From positions 1-51,532 of the forward strand of contig JADFNK010000009.1 of assembly GCA_022563405.1 (NCBI GenBank): 51,532 bases of DNA, given 5' to 3'. The position numbers and the translations under genes were made by a program. This document shows positions 34,947 to 44,040 of this stretch, in pieces. The first letter of the stretch is position 1. Each line of letters opens with the position of its first letter. Under the pieces are notes generated by a model that saw nothing but the letters and a program-made list of their open reading frames with translations, did no database searches and was not told the DNA's origin. Origin of the DNA: Gemmatimonadota bacterium (GTDB taxonomy: Bacteria > Gemmatimonadota > Gemmatimonadetes > Longimicrobiales > Gaopeijiaceae).

Positions 34947-35366
34947 CCTTTACTCCTGCATCAGTTCGCTTAAATGTCTACTCCGAGGCCTCCTCGGACT
35001 CACTGCCCCACCAAAACCCCATCCCTTCGCCATGTGCCCGGATTTCTACAATCGCCCAAAACTACGCTACGCGCGGCGCGGGTCAACCACAATTTCCCCA
35101 AACATCCGAGGATTCGTACAGCTCATACCTCAGAAGGGGCGTTTTTGTTACACAATTGGGAGGTCGGGGCGTTTCGCTGAGAAGGCTGAACCGGAGGCTG
35201 CGAGAGGCGCCATCACGCTGTGAGAGGCGCCATCCCATCGTGCGGCGGGAGATGTACAGGCGCCTTGCGCGCGCGGCCCCGACCACCTCCATTCGGCACT
35301 TGCCACCACATCCATTCGGCGCTGCCACCAACAAGCCAACGGTTCCGGCTCGGACGAGTAAGTCAT
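34947..35366. other. Intergenic region between divergent TPR and GDPD genes
   Basis: It holds a perfect 7-bp stem TCCGAGG-CCT-CCTCGGA at 34982-34998 and a 20-bp tandem duplication at 35197-35236. The plus-strand frame leading into the GDPD gene is open from 35220, but the first 49 codons look non-native. No promoter could be fixed. Confidence 0.5.
35197..35236. repeat. 20-bp tandem duplication
   Basis: GCTGCGAGAGGCGCCATCAC and GCTGTGAGAGGCGCCATCCC are adjacent and match at 18 of 20 bases. They lie upstream of the likely GDPD start. Confidence 0.9.
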
Positions 35367-36110
35367 TTGGGCGACATCGAGATCATTGGACATCGCGGAT
35401 ATGCGGCTCGCGCGCCCGAAAATACGCTCGTTTCCCTCGAGGCCGCACTGACGGCCGGTGCGCTCGCTGTGGAGTTCGATGTCCATGTGGCGTGCTGTGG
35501 CACGCCCGTACTCATTCACGACGAGATGCTGGATCGCACTACGGACGGCGAAGGGCGGGTCTCGGCGCAAACCGTCGAGCAGTTGCGGATGTTAGACGCA
35601 GGCAGGTGGTTCGATCCAGGATTCGCCGGCGAGAGGATCCCTACCCTGGCCGACGCTCTCGATCACGTAGCCGGCAAGGCGCACCACATCTATCCCGAGG
35701 TGAAGGGAATCCGAGAGCTGTCGGACGTCGACCGTATCGTCCACATCGTTCGCAGTAGCACCATGTCCGATCGCACGACACTGATCAGCATCGACTGGAG
35801 CATCCTCGAACGCGTCAGAGCCGGAGATGCGGCCATCCGCATCGGTTTCATCGTGGTGACCGCCGATCTCTTCGACGAGGCGCTGTCACTCGCCGTGGCC
35901 GATCCGGCGGCCATCCTCGACTTGAGCCATGAAATCGTACTCCATGACCCGTCGGTCGTGCAGCGGGCGAACGACGAAGGTCTCGACGTCGTAACCTGGA
36001 CGGTCAACGAGCCCGACGAAGCGACCCGGCTGCGGCGGGCGGGTGTCGCCGGCTTCACCACCGACCACGTCGGCCGGCTTCTCGCGTGGGCCGGCCAGGA
36101 ATCGGCATAG
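35367..36110 (+). CDS. Glycerophosphodiester phosphodiesterase
   Basis: GDPD enzymes split glycerophosphodiesters from phospholipid turnover into an alcohol and glycerol-3-phosphate. Motifs are GHRGYAARAPENTLVSLEAA (His-Arg and Glu), VEFDVH (Glu-x-Asp metal site) and PVLIHDEMLDRTTDGEG (catalytic His), and the TIM barrel ends in VVTWTVNEPDEATRLRRAG. No signal peptide is present, so it acts in the cytosol. A TTG at 35367 just before the conserved IEIIGHRG is my best start; the open frame extends to 35220 without conserved sequence, so the start is uncertain. One base separates its stop from glpD, making glycerol-3-phosphate the product passed on. Confidence 0.88.
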   Translation: MGDIEIIGHRGYAARAPENTLVSLEAALTAGALAVEFDVHVACCGTPVLIHDEMLDRTTDGEGRVSAQTVEQLRMLDAGRWFDPGFAGERIPTLADALDHVAGKAHHIYPEVKGIRELSDVDRIVHIVRSSTMSDRTTLISIDWSILERVRAGDAAIRIGFIVVTADLFDEALSLAVADPAAILDLSHEIVLHDPSVVQRANDEGLDVVTWTVNEPDEATRLRRAGVAGFTTDHVGRLLAWAGQESA

Positions 36111-36111
36111 A

Positions 36112-37761
36112 ATGTCCGTTCCCCAGGAATTCAACGTGGCCGGGCGGCGTGAGGCTCTCACGCGACTCGGCCGTGACCGGTTGGATCTGCTCGTCGTCGG
36201 TGGGGGCATCACCGGCTGCGGCATCGCGCGGGACGCCGCTCTCCGTGGGTGGACGGTCGGGCTCGTGGAAAAAGAGGATTTCGGCTTCGGCACTTCCAGC
36301 CGTTCGTCGAAAATCGTGCACGGCGGGGTCCGTTATCTGGAGTACGGACACTTTCTACTTGTAAAGGAAGCGGCGCGGGAGCGAGCGGTGCTACGGACCA
36401 TCGCCCCCCACCTCGTCCATGCCCTCCCCTTCGTCTTTCCCGTATTCGGTGGCGAAAGCCTGCTCAAGATCAAGGCGGGCCTCACGGTGTTCGACTTCCT
36501 GGCCGCCTCGGACGAGCTCGAGAAACACGAGAACCTGTCACCGGAAGAAGTCAGGGAACAGCTTCCAGGGCTTCGCGATCCGCTCAAAGGCGGGGTACGA
36601 TACCCGGAATACATCACCGACGACGCACGCCTCACATTGGAGAACGCGCAGTCGGCGGCCGAGCACGGCGCGCTGGTCGTCAACCATGCGCGCGCCCAGG
36701 ATTTTCAGATGATCGACGGGCGGGTCGCCGGATGCAGCGTGGTGGATCTGATCGAGAACCGGACCGTGGAGGTGTCGACCCGAGTGATCGTCAACGCGAC
36801 GGGTGCGTGGTCGGCGGGGCTGTTGACGGAAGCCGGCTTCGACGCCGAGTTCTCGCTGATCCCGAGCAAAGGGATCCACATCCTGTTCTCTGCCGAACGA
36901 CTGCCGATCGAGGGGGCGACCTTCCTGCGTGCGACCAACGGGAAGAGGGGTCTCGCGATGCGACGCTTGGGTTTCGTCTACGTCGGAACCACCGACGATG
37001 AATACAGCGGGTCGCTCGACCGGCCACGCGCCACACGATCCGAGGTGGACGAAGTGTTGGACATGGTCAGCGACTGTTTCCCAGAGCAGAATCTCAGGCA
37101 CGACGACATTCTCGCTACTTGGGCCGGCGTGCGTCCTCTGATCCGTGAAGAGGGCAAGAGCACGCGCGACACCTCCCGCGAGGATGCGGTTTGGCATTCG
37201 CCCCCCGGGCTGATCACGGTGGCGGGCGGAAAGCTCACCACGTACCGGCCAATGGCGCGCCGGGTTCTCGAGCTTGCCGACCCGGACCTGGGGCCCGCAC
37301 CCGGACCTCCGGACCGCACGGCCACGGTGCCGCTCCCAGGCGCCGTTGTCGGTCCTGCCGGCTTGGAGGTGTACCACGCCGAGCGATCGCGGGACCTCGT
37401 CGAAGCCGGAGTCGCGGATTCCGTCGTCGAGCGACTCTGTTGGCTGTACGGGAAGCAACTCGACGATCTGCTCGCTTTAGCCGACGACGACCCGTCTTGG
37501 CTGGAGCCACTCCACGCCGAGGTGCCCGCGCTCAGGGGTGAGGTCTTGCTCGCTGTAGAGCGGGAGATGGCCCTCACACTTGTCGATTTCATGGACCGGC
37601 GGGCGGCGCTTCTTCTTTTCAGCCCGAACTTTGGGCTCGCCGGCGCGGAAGCCGCAGCAGACATCATGGCGGAAGTGTTGGGATGGGACGCGCAACGGAA
37701 AGCCGAGGAACTCGCCGAGTACCGGGAGCTTGCCGCGGAGCACACGCTACCCTCCGCGTGA
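36112..37761 (+). CDS. glpD: Aerobic glycerol-3-phosphate dehydrogenase (FAD)
   Basis: GlpD oxidises glycerol-3-phosphate to dihydroxyacetone phosphate and feeds electrons to quinones at the membrane surface. The 549-aa protein has the FAD dinucleotide motif LLVVGGGITGCGIARDAALRG, GTSSRSSKIVHGGVRYLE, the distal GGKLTTYRPMAR and a C-terminal helical cap. The ATG at 36112 follows the GDPD stop by one base; the open frame starting at 36043 overlaps GDPD and is discarded. With GDPD it forms a two-gene pathway from phosphodiesters to central metabolism. Confidence 0.95.
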   Translation: MSVPQEFNVAGRREALTRLGRDRLDLLVVGGGITGCGIARDAALRGWTVGLVEKEDFGFGTSSRSSKIVHGGVRYLEYGHFLLVKEAARERAVLRTIAPHLVHALPFVFPVFGGESLLKIKAGLTVFDFLAASDELEKHENLSPEEVREQLPGLRDPLKGGVRYPEYITDDARLTLENAQSAAEHGALVVNHARAQDFQMIDGRVAGCSVVDLIENRTVEVSTRVIVNATGAWSAGLLTEAGFDAEFSLIPSKGIHILFSAERLPIEGATFLRATNGKRGLAMRRLGFVYVGTTDDEYSGSLDRPRATRSEVDEVLDMVSDCFPEQNLRHDDILATWAGVRPLIREEGKSTRDTSREDAVWHSPPGLITVAGGKLTTYRPMARRVLELADPDLGPAPGPPDRTATVPLPGAVVGPAGLEVYHAERSRDLVEAGVADSVVERLCWLYGKQLDDLLALADDDPSWLEPLHAEVPALRGEVLLAVEREMALTLVDFMDRRAALLLFSPNFGLAGAEAAADIMAEVLGWDAQRKAEELAEYRELAAEHTLPSA

Positions 37762-37807
37762 AGCCTGGCCCTTCCCGAGACGACGTCCCGCTTCCCACAC
37801 CCCTTCA

Positions 37808-37862
37808 TTGTACTCCCACCCTTAATCCGCTACCATCGGAGACGAGTTGATAACGATTCTCA
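37808..37862 (+). promoter_or_regulatory. Promoter with Fur box
   Basis: TTGTAC (37808-37813) and TACCAT (37831-37836) are 17 bp apart. TGATAACGATTCTCA at 37848-37862 matches the 7-1-7 Fur consensus TGATAATnATTATCA at 12 of 14 positions and would sit just past the transcription start. Iron-replete Fur should therefore block the downstream ATPase gene. Confidence 0.65.
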
Positions 37863-37880
37863 ATCGCGTTTGCTAACGAT

Positions 37881-38981
37881 ATGCCGGTAATCGACCTGGA
37901 AAATGTGGGCAAGAGTTATTGGCCGGGGCCCGTTCAGGCCCTGTCCGACGTAACACTCGATGTCCATGAGGGCGAGATCCTCACCCTGCTGGGCCCCAGC
38001 GGATGTGGTAAGACCACCACCCTGAGGCTCATCGCCGGGTTCGAAGCTCCGGATGAAGGCACGATTCGGGTCCGCGACGCGGCGGTTTCGGGCAACGGTG
38101 ACTGGATTCCTCCGGAACACCGCGGCGTGGGTATGGTCTTCCAGGACTACGCCCTTTTCCCCCATTTGTCGGTGGGAGAAAACGTCATGTTCGGGCTCCA
38201 TGGGCGGCCAAGAAAACAACGCCCCGGGCGCGCCAAAGAAGTACTCGAGCTTCTCGACCTGTCGCACCACTTCGACCGATACCCGCATGAGCTCTCCGGC
38301 GGGCAGCAGCAACGAGTGGCGCTCGCACGTGCGATCGCACCGGAGCCCGTCGTGGTGCTGATGGACGAGCCGTTCAGCAATCTGGACGCGCATCTCCGCG
38401 ACAATGTTCGTGACGAAGTCATCGGAAGTCTGAGGTCGGCGGGAATCACCTGTATTCTGGTGAGCCATGACCAGAGAGACGCCTTGGCGGTCTCCGACCG
38501 CGTGGCGGTCATGAACCAAGGGAAAATCGAGCAGGTCGGAACGCCCTTGGAGATCTACAAACATCCCGAATCGATCTTCGTGGCCACGTTCGTGGGCCGT
38601 ACCAACCTGCTCCAAGGGCGTATCCAGGGCGTCGACGGGTGTGTGCTCACCGATTTCGGATCCTTCTGCCGCGTGGATCGTTCCGGGCTCCCGGAGGGTG
38701 CACCCGTCATGGTCTCGGTGCGGCCTGAGGGGTTTACGCCCTCCGAGCACGGCCCGCTCCGGGGCTCCGTTACGTCCACGACGTATACGGGGAGTGCCGT
38801 CGAAGTGGAAGTTCGGCTGCCGACCAAGGCTGGAGGACACCGCGCCATCACCGTGCACCTCCCGACGACCGAGAGTTATGCCACCGGAGACGAGATTCGG
38901 CTTGCCATCGTTCCCGACTACGCCTCGGTCGTCCGAAACTCCTGCGAGTTGTTGGGCTTCAGTCCCCAGTCCGCAGAGTAA
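37881..38981 (+). CDS. ABC transporter ATPase, FbpC/PotA-like (probable ferric iron uptake)
   Basis: This 366-aa ATPase powers an importer. It has Walker A LLGPSGCGKTTTLRLI, Q-loop VFQDYALFPHLS, signature LSGGQQQRVALARAI, Walker B VVLMDEPFSNLD and the H-loop LVSHDQRDALA. A C-terminal TOBE/MOI-type beta domain (about 240-355) follows, as in FbpC, PotA and sugar-importer ATPases. The Fur box in its promoter points to iron(III). No permease or binding protein is next to it, so its partners are elsewhere. Its 3' end overlaps the convergent histidine kinase gene by 23 bp. Confidence 0.88.
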   Translation: MPVIDLENVGKSYWPGPVQALSDVTLDVHEGEILTLLGPSGCGKTTTLRLIAGFEAPDEGTIRVRDAAVSGNGDWIPPEHRGVGMVFQDYALFPHLSVGENVMFGLHGRPRKQRPGRAKEVLELLDLSHHFDRYPHELSGGQQQRVALARAIAPEPVVVLMDEPFSNLDAHLRDNVRDEVIGSLRSAGITCILVSHDQRDALAVSDRVAVMNQGKIEQVGTPLEIYKHPESIFVATFVGRTNLLQGRIQGVDGCVLTDFGSFCRVDRSGLPEGAPVMVSVRPEGFTPSEHGPLRGSVTSTTYTGSAVEVEVRLPTKAGGHRAITVHLPTTESYATGDEIRLAIVPDYASVVRNSCELLGFSPQSAE

Positions 38982-40755
38982 AGGAAAAGGCACTCCCCCG
39001 GCCGACTTCGGTTTCGACCTCAATCCGAGTGCCGTGGGCCTGGAGAATTCCGTCGACGATGGCGAGGCCCAACCCAGCGCCCCGCGTGCCGTCCGCGTGT
39101 CCCTTCCAAAAGCGATCGAAGAGGTGCTGCTCCATTTCGGACTCGATACCCGGGCCCGTATCCGAAACCGTGACCGATACCCCGCCCGGCGCTCTTGACG
39201 CCGCCACCGTAACCCGCCCGCCCGCCTCAGTGAACTTCAGTCCATTGTCGATGAGGTTGGACATCACCTGCACGATCCGATCACGATCCGCTTCCACCGG
39301 AGGCAGGTCTGCCGGAACGCGTACCGTGAGCTCGACCCCTTCTTCATCGGCCTCCCAGCGCATTTGGGAGAAGACTTCTTCGAACACCTCGGTCATGTCC
39401 ACTGACTTGGTCCGGACCGAGAGCCGCCCGGCCTCGATCTGCGCCACGTCCAGGAGATCCTGGATCAACCGGTTGATGCGCTCCGCTGCCCTGGCGATGA
39501 TCTCGAGATGTTCTCCCCGCCGCTCCGAAGGCATCGGAACATCCGCCAAGAGCTCGGCCGCCGCGGCGATTGTGCCGACCGGATTCCGGAGATCGTGGGA
39601 CACGACCGCCAGCACCTCGTCCCTCGCTCTCACGGCGTCCCGTAGCGCCGCCTCCGCCGCTCGAATTTCGGTCATGTCGGTGAAGGTGAGGACGACGCCG
39701 CGCACATTCCGCCCGTCCTTCATCGGACTGATGATGAGCTGGACAGGGAAGGACGTCCCATCCTTGCGCCACAACACGTCATCCGGAACACGAACGGTTT
39801 CACCCGAGCCCAACGCCATGTGAACCGGGCAGTCACTCTCCGAATGTTTGCCGCCGTCGGCCTTGGTGTGATGGATCCGGCGGTGCACGGCCTGTCCACG
39901 CAGCTCGCGCGGGGAGTAGCCGAGCAGTCTCGACCCGGCTTCATTGAGGAACGTGCAGTTCCCATCCTGATCGACACCGATCAGGCCGTCGGCGGTCCCC
40001 CTGAGGATCGAGCGCATATCTCGACGTACCGTCACGGTTTCCAGCCGGCGTTGTGTCTCGCGCCGAGCGAGATTCTGGAGCCTCAAGCCGACGAACATCA
40101 TCGAGAACACGCCCAAGACGGCCAGGCCGACGGTACCCAAAGTGACCCAGAACTGCCACATACGCTGGATCTCCAGACGGCTCCGCGCCACGGCCGCGTC
40201 GCGGATCAGTCGGTCCTCGAAGGTCCGCACCGCCACCCTGACGGAATCGTAGCGGGCACGATCGTCCTCCATGCGATCGCGAAACGCACGGGGATCGGTC
40301 GAGAGAGGGCTCTCCCCCGGGAGCGGTGGGAGATCGGTCGAGAGGGGACGCTCCCCCATGAGTTCCGAATGGAGCACCTTCCAGTTCCTGTTGTGGGTCT
40401 CGACCCGGCTCAGCTCCACCAGGTAGGTCGGCGGCATCCCGCTGATCACCCGCCTCAGGTCGCTGAGGAGTTGGCTCTCCCGTTCGAGGTGGCCCCGATA
40501 GCGGGCGATGGAGCTCGAGTCACCCGAACTCACAAACCGCTCGACTTCCGTCATTTCCCGATCGTAGACCAGCTGAATCTCGGGAATCATTGGGCGGGCC
40601 AAAGAGAATACGGTGAGTTCCCGCTCCAGCGCAGCCTCCTGCCGTGCGAGAAAGGCCGGCACCAGTGCCAACGCCAGCAGCGCGAGGAAGGAAACGCCCA
40701 AAGCGGCCACCCACCACCGAGACCGCCCAACCCTCGGCACAGCGCCGGAGTCCAT
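38959..40755 (-). CDS. Membrane sensor histidine kinase with PAS domain
   Basis: The 598-aa kinase has two membrane segments (about 15-36 and 203-225) around a helical periplasmic sensor (CHASE3-like), then a PAS domain (about 248-365), HisKA with VVSHDLRNP (His387) and HATPase_c with SNLIDNGLKFT (N box), DTGPGI (G1) and GAGLGLAIV (G2). It would autophosphorylate and pass the phosphate to a response regulator, which is not encoded nearby. Residues about 136-160 hold a 13-residue near-duplication coded by 39-bp repeats at 40293 and 40332. The ATG overlaps the mobA stop (ATGA). Signal sensed is unknown. Confidence 0.92.
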   Translation of the reverse strand: MDSGAVPRVGRSRWWVAALGVSFLALLALALVPAFLARQEAALERELTVFSLARPMIPEIQLVYDREMTEVERFVSSGDSSSIARYRGHLERESQLLSDLRRVISGMPPTYLVELSRVETHNRNWKVLHSELMGERPLSTDLPPLPGESPLSTDPRAFRDRMEDDRARYDSVRVAVRTFEDRLIRDAAVARSRLEIQRMWQFWVTLGTVGLAVLGVFSMMFVGLRLQNLARRETQRRLETVTVRRDMRSILRGTADGLIGVDQDGNCTFLNEAGSRLLGYSPRELRGQAVHRRIHHTKADGGKHSESDCPVHMALGSGETVRVPDDVLWRKDGTSFPVQLIISPMKDGRNVRGVVLTFTDMTEIRAAEAALRDAVRARDEVLAVVSHDLRNPVGTIAAAAELLADVPMPSERRGEHLEIIARAAERINRLIQDLLDVAQIEAGRLSVRTKSVDMTEVFEEVFSQMRWEADEEGVELTVRVPADLPPVEADRDRIVQVMSNLIDNGLKFTEAGGRVTVAASRAPGGVSVTVSDTGPGIESEMEQHLFDRFWKGHADGTRGAGLGLAIVDGILQAHGTRIEVETEVGRGSAFSFTLRTGD

Positions 40756-41393
40756 CAGGGGCTCGCTGGTGCGCGGAGGGCCCGGGGGTCGAGGAGATCC
40801 TCAGCGCGATCCCGCTCCTCCACCGTATTCACGTTCAGGAAAGTGGTTTGAGCGTCCGCGACCCGCGCTACGGCATCTTCACCGATGAACGCAGCCCCAA
40901 CGGCATTGGCCAGTGCACGTAAGGACCGGTCGTCGGAGTGGAGTCTGCGCTCGACCTCCGCCTTACACGTCGATCGGTACAACGCGCAAAGGGGCTCCGG
41001 CCCCTCCGAGCCAACGGGAACTACCGCCGGCGCGTCGTCATTCCAGTCGAGGATCGTTCGAAGGAGGGCCTCATTTACCATCGGCATGTCACACCCGAGA
41101 AGAAACACTCCATCGTCACCCCTTTCACTGGCCCATTGAAGCGCCGTCCATAACCCGCCGAGCGGGCCGAGTCCAGCTTCCAGATCGGGCCGAGTGGGGA
41201 GGCCCAGCGTGGCTTCCACACCCTCCTCATCCGATATGACGCCAACGGGCAAGCCTGCCGCCTGAAGCGCACGCACGCCCCAGCTCGCCATCGGCGCACC
41301 GGAGAGCGGCGCCAACACCTTGGACCGGCCAAAACGGCGGCTTTCCCCTCCGGCCAGCATGACGCCGAAAATCCTCTCGGGGGGAGGAGTCAC
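40755..41393 (-). CDS. mobA: Molybdenum cofactor guanylyltransferase MobA
   Basis: MobA adds GMP to molybdopterin to form the bis-MGD cofactor of DMSO-reductase-family enzymes. The nucleotidyltransferase motif is MLAGGESRRFGRSKVLAPL; further landmarks are GLGPLGGLWTALQWA and LLGCDMPMVNEALL with the metal-binding Asp. The C-terminal FLNVNTVEERDRAE is typical. GTG at 41393 is chosen; another GTG nine codons upstream is possible. Coupling to a sensor kinase gene by ATGA is unusual and may only reflect gene packing. Confidence 0.9.
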   Translation of the reverse strand: MTPPPERIFGVMLAGGESRRFGRSKVLAPLSGAPMASWGVRALQAAGLPVGVISDEEGVEATLGLPTRPDLEAGLGPLGGLWTALQWASERGDDGVFLLGCDMPMVNEALLRTILDWNDDAPAVVPVGSEGPEPLCALYRSTCKAEVERRLHSDDRSLRALANAVGAAFIGEDAVARVADAQTTFLNVNTVEERDRAEDLLDPRALRAPASP

Positions 41394-41468
41394 CGAGTGA
41401 ATCCGTCCGCCCCAGTGCACGCCTTGAATCCCTCGGACCCGGCGAGGCCGAAACGGCTCATGGAGAGA

Positions 41469-41747
41469 TCAATCTTCCAGCAGAGGCCTCTTCGCGTCCT
41501 TGGCCCCGAGCGCCGCGCCGGTCCCGACACCGGCGCCGAAGACGAGGGCCGTGCCAAGGCCCACCAGCGGAAGCACTCCCACCACGGGAAGCGCTACGAC
41601 GGTCGCTGCAGCGCCGGCCATCACACCGAGCGACGGCTTCTCCACGAGGCTCGTAAACCGTAGTCGGCGTCCGACGAAACTCCGGGCTCTTCTATGCCCA
41701 AAAATTCCCACCGCCCCCGCGATACCCATTCCAAGCAGCGTGAGCAT
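41469..41747 (-). CDS. Small glycine/alanine-rich membrane protein
   Basis: This 92-aa protein has an N-terminal hydrophobic segment (LTLLGMGIAGAVGIFG), a basic patch (HRRARSFVGRRLRF) and one or two further hydrophobic segments (VMAGAAATVVALPVVGVLPLVG, GTALVFGAGVGTGAALG). The basic patch would face the cytosol. I recognise no family. Codon composition matches the neighbours, and it lies on the same strand as mobA, 75 bp away, so it is probably a real gene. Confidence 0.6.
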   Translation of the reverse strand: MLTLLGMGIAGAVGIFGHRRARSFVGRRLRFTSLVEKPSLGVMAGAAATVVALPVVGVLPLVGLGTALVFGAGVGTGAALGAKDAKRPLLED

Positions 41748-42092
41748 AATTCACATCCTTGCCTATAAGTCGGTCGTGGGGGCTCCCGCCCCTGAGCAGA
41801 GCACGTACGCCCCACTCTATTCTAAACCCTACGACCACTTCATTGGATCCGTTTCACGAGAGGACTCCGGATCCGCGCATCCGTTCATCGGCGACACGCT
41901 TGCTTCCGTGCCTCGGAAAAACCCGGTCGTTGCTGCAGCAAATGACGCCTCAGCGTCGGCGCGGCGCCGCTGCGTCGGCGGTGCGGCAGAGGGCTATTTT
42001 TTCGTTGCGCCGTACGTTTACCGCGGGTAGCGTTGAAATAGAGCCCTACGCTCGACGTGCAGCGCCAAGATGACTCAATCAGGAAGTAAACG
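41748..42092. other. Intergenic region between divergent genes
   Basis: No gene is supported. It includes a GC-rich stem GGGGGC-TCCC-GCCCC near 41777-41791 and the palindrome TTGCTGCAGCAA near 41930. The barrel-protein promoter should lie in the right half; TTGCGC and TAGCGT 17 bp apart around 42005-42032 are a weak candidate. Confidence 0.4.
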
Positions 42093-42728
42093 ATGAAAAC
42101 TCTTCGTATTGTGGCCACGATATTGGCCCTTACCGCACTCCCCGTCGAGGGGCAGTTGGAATTCTCCGCCGGGATGAACCTGTCCGATATAACCGGATCA
42201 CTGGGCGGCACGGACATCGAGAATCTCGGCAACCGCGCTGGAATGGTCTTCGGGATCGATCTGGTGATTCCGATGGGCGGCGTGGGCCTCAACCTCGGGG
42301 CCGGTTGGGCGCAAAGGGGTGTGGAGGACTTCCTCACGAACCCCGGAACGGCCGAGGAGGTCGCGGTGTTGCTCGACCTCCGATACATCGAAGTACCGGT
42401 TCACATCCGTGTGCCGGTGGTGTCTTCCGGACCCGTCTCACTCAACCTCGTGCTCGGCCCGACCTTCGGGTTCAAGATCGGATGTGACGTCGTCGCCGCC
42501 GGTCTCTCCCCCGACCAGAGATGTGCCGGTTTGGCTCCCGACTTGAAGAAGACCGATATCGGCGCCACAGCGGGCCTTGGCCTCAGCTTTAGCCTGGGCG
42601 GAATCATATACGCCGGATTCGACGTTCGAGCTACAACCGGAATGACCTCGATCAGCAACGTCTCGGCGAATTCGCTGAAGAACCGGACCTTCACGGCCCA
42701 GACCCACATCGGTTTCGGGATCTTCTAG
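42093..42728 (+). CDS. Outer-membrane beta-barrel family protein
   Basis: The 211-aa product begins with a signal peptide (MKTLRIVATILALTALPVEGQ) and continues as alternating amphipathic strands with glycines (FSAGMNLSDI, GVGLNLGAGWAQRG, YIEVPVHIRVPVV, ATAGLGLSFSLGG), ending in the aromatic residue typical of outer-membrane barrels (HIGFGIF). It resembles the PorT/OmpW-like small barrel group. AGGAAG precedes the ATG by about 7 nt. It stands alone; function is unknown. Confidence 0.8.
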   Translation: MKTLRIVATILALTALPVEGQLEFSAGMNLSDITGSLGGTDIENLGNRAGMVFGIDLVIPMGGVGLNLGAGWAQRGVEDFLTNPGTAEEVAVLLDLRYIEVPVHIRVPVVSSGPVSLNLVLGPTFGFKIGCDVVAAGLSPDQRCAGLAPDLKKTDIGATAGLGLSFSLGGIIYAGFDVRATTGMTSISNVSANSLKNRTFTAQTHIGFGIF

Positions 42729-42821
42729 AAGAACGCCAGGAATCGTCAGCACCTAGCACCCTCGACCTCGGGGCCGAGTCCCCAGCCGGCAAGGCCCCGT
42801 CCGACGCGGTCCCATGGCCTC

Positions 42822-42837
42822 GCGCACGCCCGTGCGC
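42822..42837. other. Perfect GC hairpin between genes
   Basis: GCGCACG-CC-CGTGCGC forms a 7-bp stem about 95 bp after the barrel gene. No T-run follows, so a Rho-independent terminator role is unproven. The rest of 42729-43021 shows nothing recognisable. Confidence 0.5.
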
Positions 42838-43021
42838 GCCGTGTGGATCCTCTAAACCTCGCTCAGACCGTTGTTGTATTCCTCCCCCAGATTGCACGAA
42901 CTCGGTCGAGTACCATATTGGTCCGACACGGGTCGGCCACTGACGCTCGAATGGTACTCCTGATGACCCAAGCGACCGGACCGGGAAAGATGCAATTTCA
43001 TCGTTGTCGAGGAGGACGGAT

Positions 43022-43822
43022 ATGAGGCTTCTACTGACCGGCGCTGTCGCGCTCCTGTTCGCGTTGCCCGTACAAGCACAACTGGCACCCCCCAATTCAG
43101 CCGGCGTGACGTTCGCACACGTTCATCTCAACGTCACCGACGTCGACGCCCACACGAAAATCTGGGTCGAACAATTCGGCGGCGTAGCGGTGCAGAAGGG
43201 GTCGCTGAGAACGGTCAGGTTCCCGAACATGCTCGTCGTGTTCAACGAGAGGACACCGACCGGAGGCTCGCAGGGCTCGGTGATGGATCACTTCGGCTTC
43301 AAGGTCCGCAACCTCGCGGAGGTGCTCGCGTCGTGGCGCGCGGCTGGGTTGGAGGTGCAGTCCGAGTTCACGGGCGCCGAGGGCTACCCGAACGCTTATG
43401 TGATGGCGCCGGACGGCGTCAGATTCGAGTTGCAGGAAGACCCGCAACTCCCCATGAAGGCGGCGGGGTACCACATCCACTTCTTCGCGCCAGACTATCT
43501 CGAGCTCTTGGACTGGTACGTGGACATTTTCTCGGGCGTTCAGGCCTCGCGTGGAAACATCGAGACGACGGTGAATATCCCCGGCCAGAACCTCAGCTTC
43601 GCCACTTCTCGAACGGAGCGCGAGCCCACACGAGGCCGCGCCATCGATCACATCGGGTTCGAAGTCGATGATCTCGAGCCGTTCATAGAGAGGCTCGAGG
43701 CTCGTGGCATCGAGTTCCAGCTGGGTTATACGGAGATAGCGTCCATCGAACTCAAGATAGCCTTCTTCACCGATCCGTCGGGCGTTTACATCGAGCTGAC
43801 CGAGGGATTCGACGAGTATTAG
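43022..43822 (+). CDS. Exported VOC (glyoxalase/dioxygenase-fold) protein
   Basis: The 266-aa protein has a signal peptide (MRLLLTGAVALLFALPVQAQ) and two vicinal-oxygen-chelate modules, roughly residues 25-140 and 145-262. Each has the paired beta-alpha-beta-beta-beta pattern: FAHVHLNVTDVDAHTKIWVE and GYHIHFFAPDYLELLDWYVD at module starts, and RAIDHIGFEVDDLEPFIERL near the end. Metal-ligand candidates are the His residues in these strands and Glu in IELTEGF. Export is unusual for VOC enzymes. The ATG at 43022 has GGAGG 6 nt upstream; an ATG six codons earlier overlaps that site. Substrate unknown. Confidence 0.85.
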   Translation: MRLLLTGAVALLFALPVQAQLAPPNSAGVTFAHVHLNVTDVDAHTKIWVEQFGGVAVQKGSLRTVRFPNMLVVFNERTPTGGSQGSVMDHFGFKVRNLAEVLASWRAAGLEVQSEFTGAEGYPNAYVMAPDGVRFELQEDPQLPMKAAGYHIHFFAPDYLELLDWYVDIFSGVQASRGNIETTVNIPGQNLSFATSRTEREPTRGRAIDHIGFEVDDLEPFIERLEARGIEFQLGYTEIASIELKIAFFTDPSGVYIELTEGFDEY

Positions 43823-44040
43823 GCGCAGCGGTTCTGAATCGGGAGGGCGCAAACGAAGGACCGATTTCCGAGGAGCGCGAGATTCTTGCAGTTCCGTTCA
43901 CTTTTTGACTTCGTGGAAAATGCCTGCGACGTTGATCATGACGGTGGGGTCTTCCTCATGTTGCGAATGAGGAAGGGGAGCGCCACGGCACTGTCGTCGT
44001 CACGCTATTCTTCGAGGAACCAACAAGAGCGGAGGGGAAA

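Noticed and set aside
38959-38981. Gene fusion or misassembly where the ABC ATPase and kinase genes overlap
   Set aside because: A 23-bp convergent overlap leaves both C-termini normal for their families.
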